From: Rhizobium sp. LCM 4573
GTDB lineage: Bacteria > Pseudomonadota > Alphaproteobacteria > Rhizobiales > Rhizobiaceae
Direction of reading: 5' to 3'
Length of the DNA: 6,380 nucleotides
NCBI RefSeq assembly: GCF_001854865.1
Contig: NZ_MDDW01000028.1
Coordinates: 385,440 to 391,819, forward strand
The translations under genes were made by a program, and so were the position numbers. Below, in pieces: positions 6,306-6,380 of this stretch (its first letter is position 1; each line of letters begins with the position of its first letter). The notes under the pieces are model-generated. The model was not told the DNA's origin. It worked only from the letters and a program-made list of their open reading frames with translations, and searched no databases.

Positions 6306-6380
6306 CCAATTCTCCCCCATAATCTCTCTCGTCCCGTTTCGGCTGCACCGGAAAAGCATCGCCGGCGAGATGGGGCCGGT

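Larger units (their letters stand above)
6001..6380. other. Non-coding region downstream of the pump gene
   Basis: I see no convincing gene in these 380 bases. Two short open frames (68 and 62 codons, one per strand) lie on the repeat element and follow its palindromes, so I discount them. The region holds a composite palindromic repeat (6042-6228), a 13-bp inverted repeat (6237-6305) and a pyrimidine-rich stretch (about 6285-6340, roughly five in six bases C or T). No T-tract terminator follows the pump stop codon; the hairpin at 6059-6084 is the first strong structure and may end or stabilise the mRNA. An ATG at 6370 is too close to the edge and lacks a well-spaced ribosome site. Confidence 0.7.

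Overview
The window looks like ordinary chromosomal DNA from an alphaproteobacterium of the order Rhizobiales (Agrobacterium/Rhizobium/Ensifer-like). The basis is high G+C, a UvrD helicase and an RND pump of the kind found in that group, a near-match to the alphaproteobacterial SOS box, and a rhizobial-style palindromic intergenic repeat. The assignment rests on recognition, not on a database search.

Layout: (1) Bases 1-1394 on the minus strand encode the N-terminal 464 residues of a UvrD/PcrA-type superfamily 1A DNA helicase; the C-terminal part lies outside the window. (2) Bases 1395-1645 are a 251-bp divergent intergenic region. It holds a one-mismatch LexA-box candidate near uvrD, a perfect 12-bp dyad, a GTAA-type operator candidate and a plausible sigma70 promoter for the rightward genes. 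(3) Bases 1646-2833 (+) encode an RND-type periplasmic adapter (membrane fusion protein). (4) Bases 2830-6000 (+) encode a 1056-residue RND inner-membrane pump of the drug/hydrophobe-exporting (HAE1, AcrB-like) type. (5) Bases 6001-6380 contain no convincing gene. They hold a 187-bp composite palindromic repeat with two nearly identical hairpins, then a perfect 13-bp inverted repeat and a pyrimidine-rich stretch.

Adapter and pump overlap by four bases (ATGA) and form a translationally coupled two-gene operon. Together they should build the inner-membrane and periplasmic parts of a tripartite proton-driven efflux pump. No outer-membrane channel gene and no regulator gene is visible here, so both would have to be encoded elsewhere. 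The helicase is divergently transcribed and functionally unrelated, except that both transcription units share the 251-bp control region.

I found no evidence of a new multi-gene system. The observations most worth checking are the LexA-box candidate and the perfect dyad upstream of uvrD, the composite repeat after the pump gene, and the shortened, non-canonical hairpin tip in the adapter.
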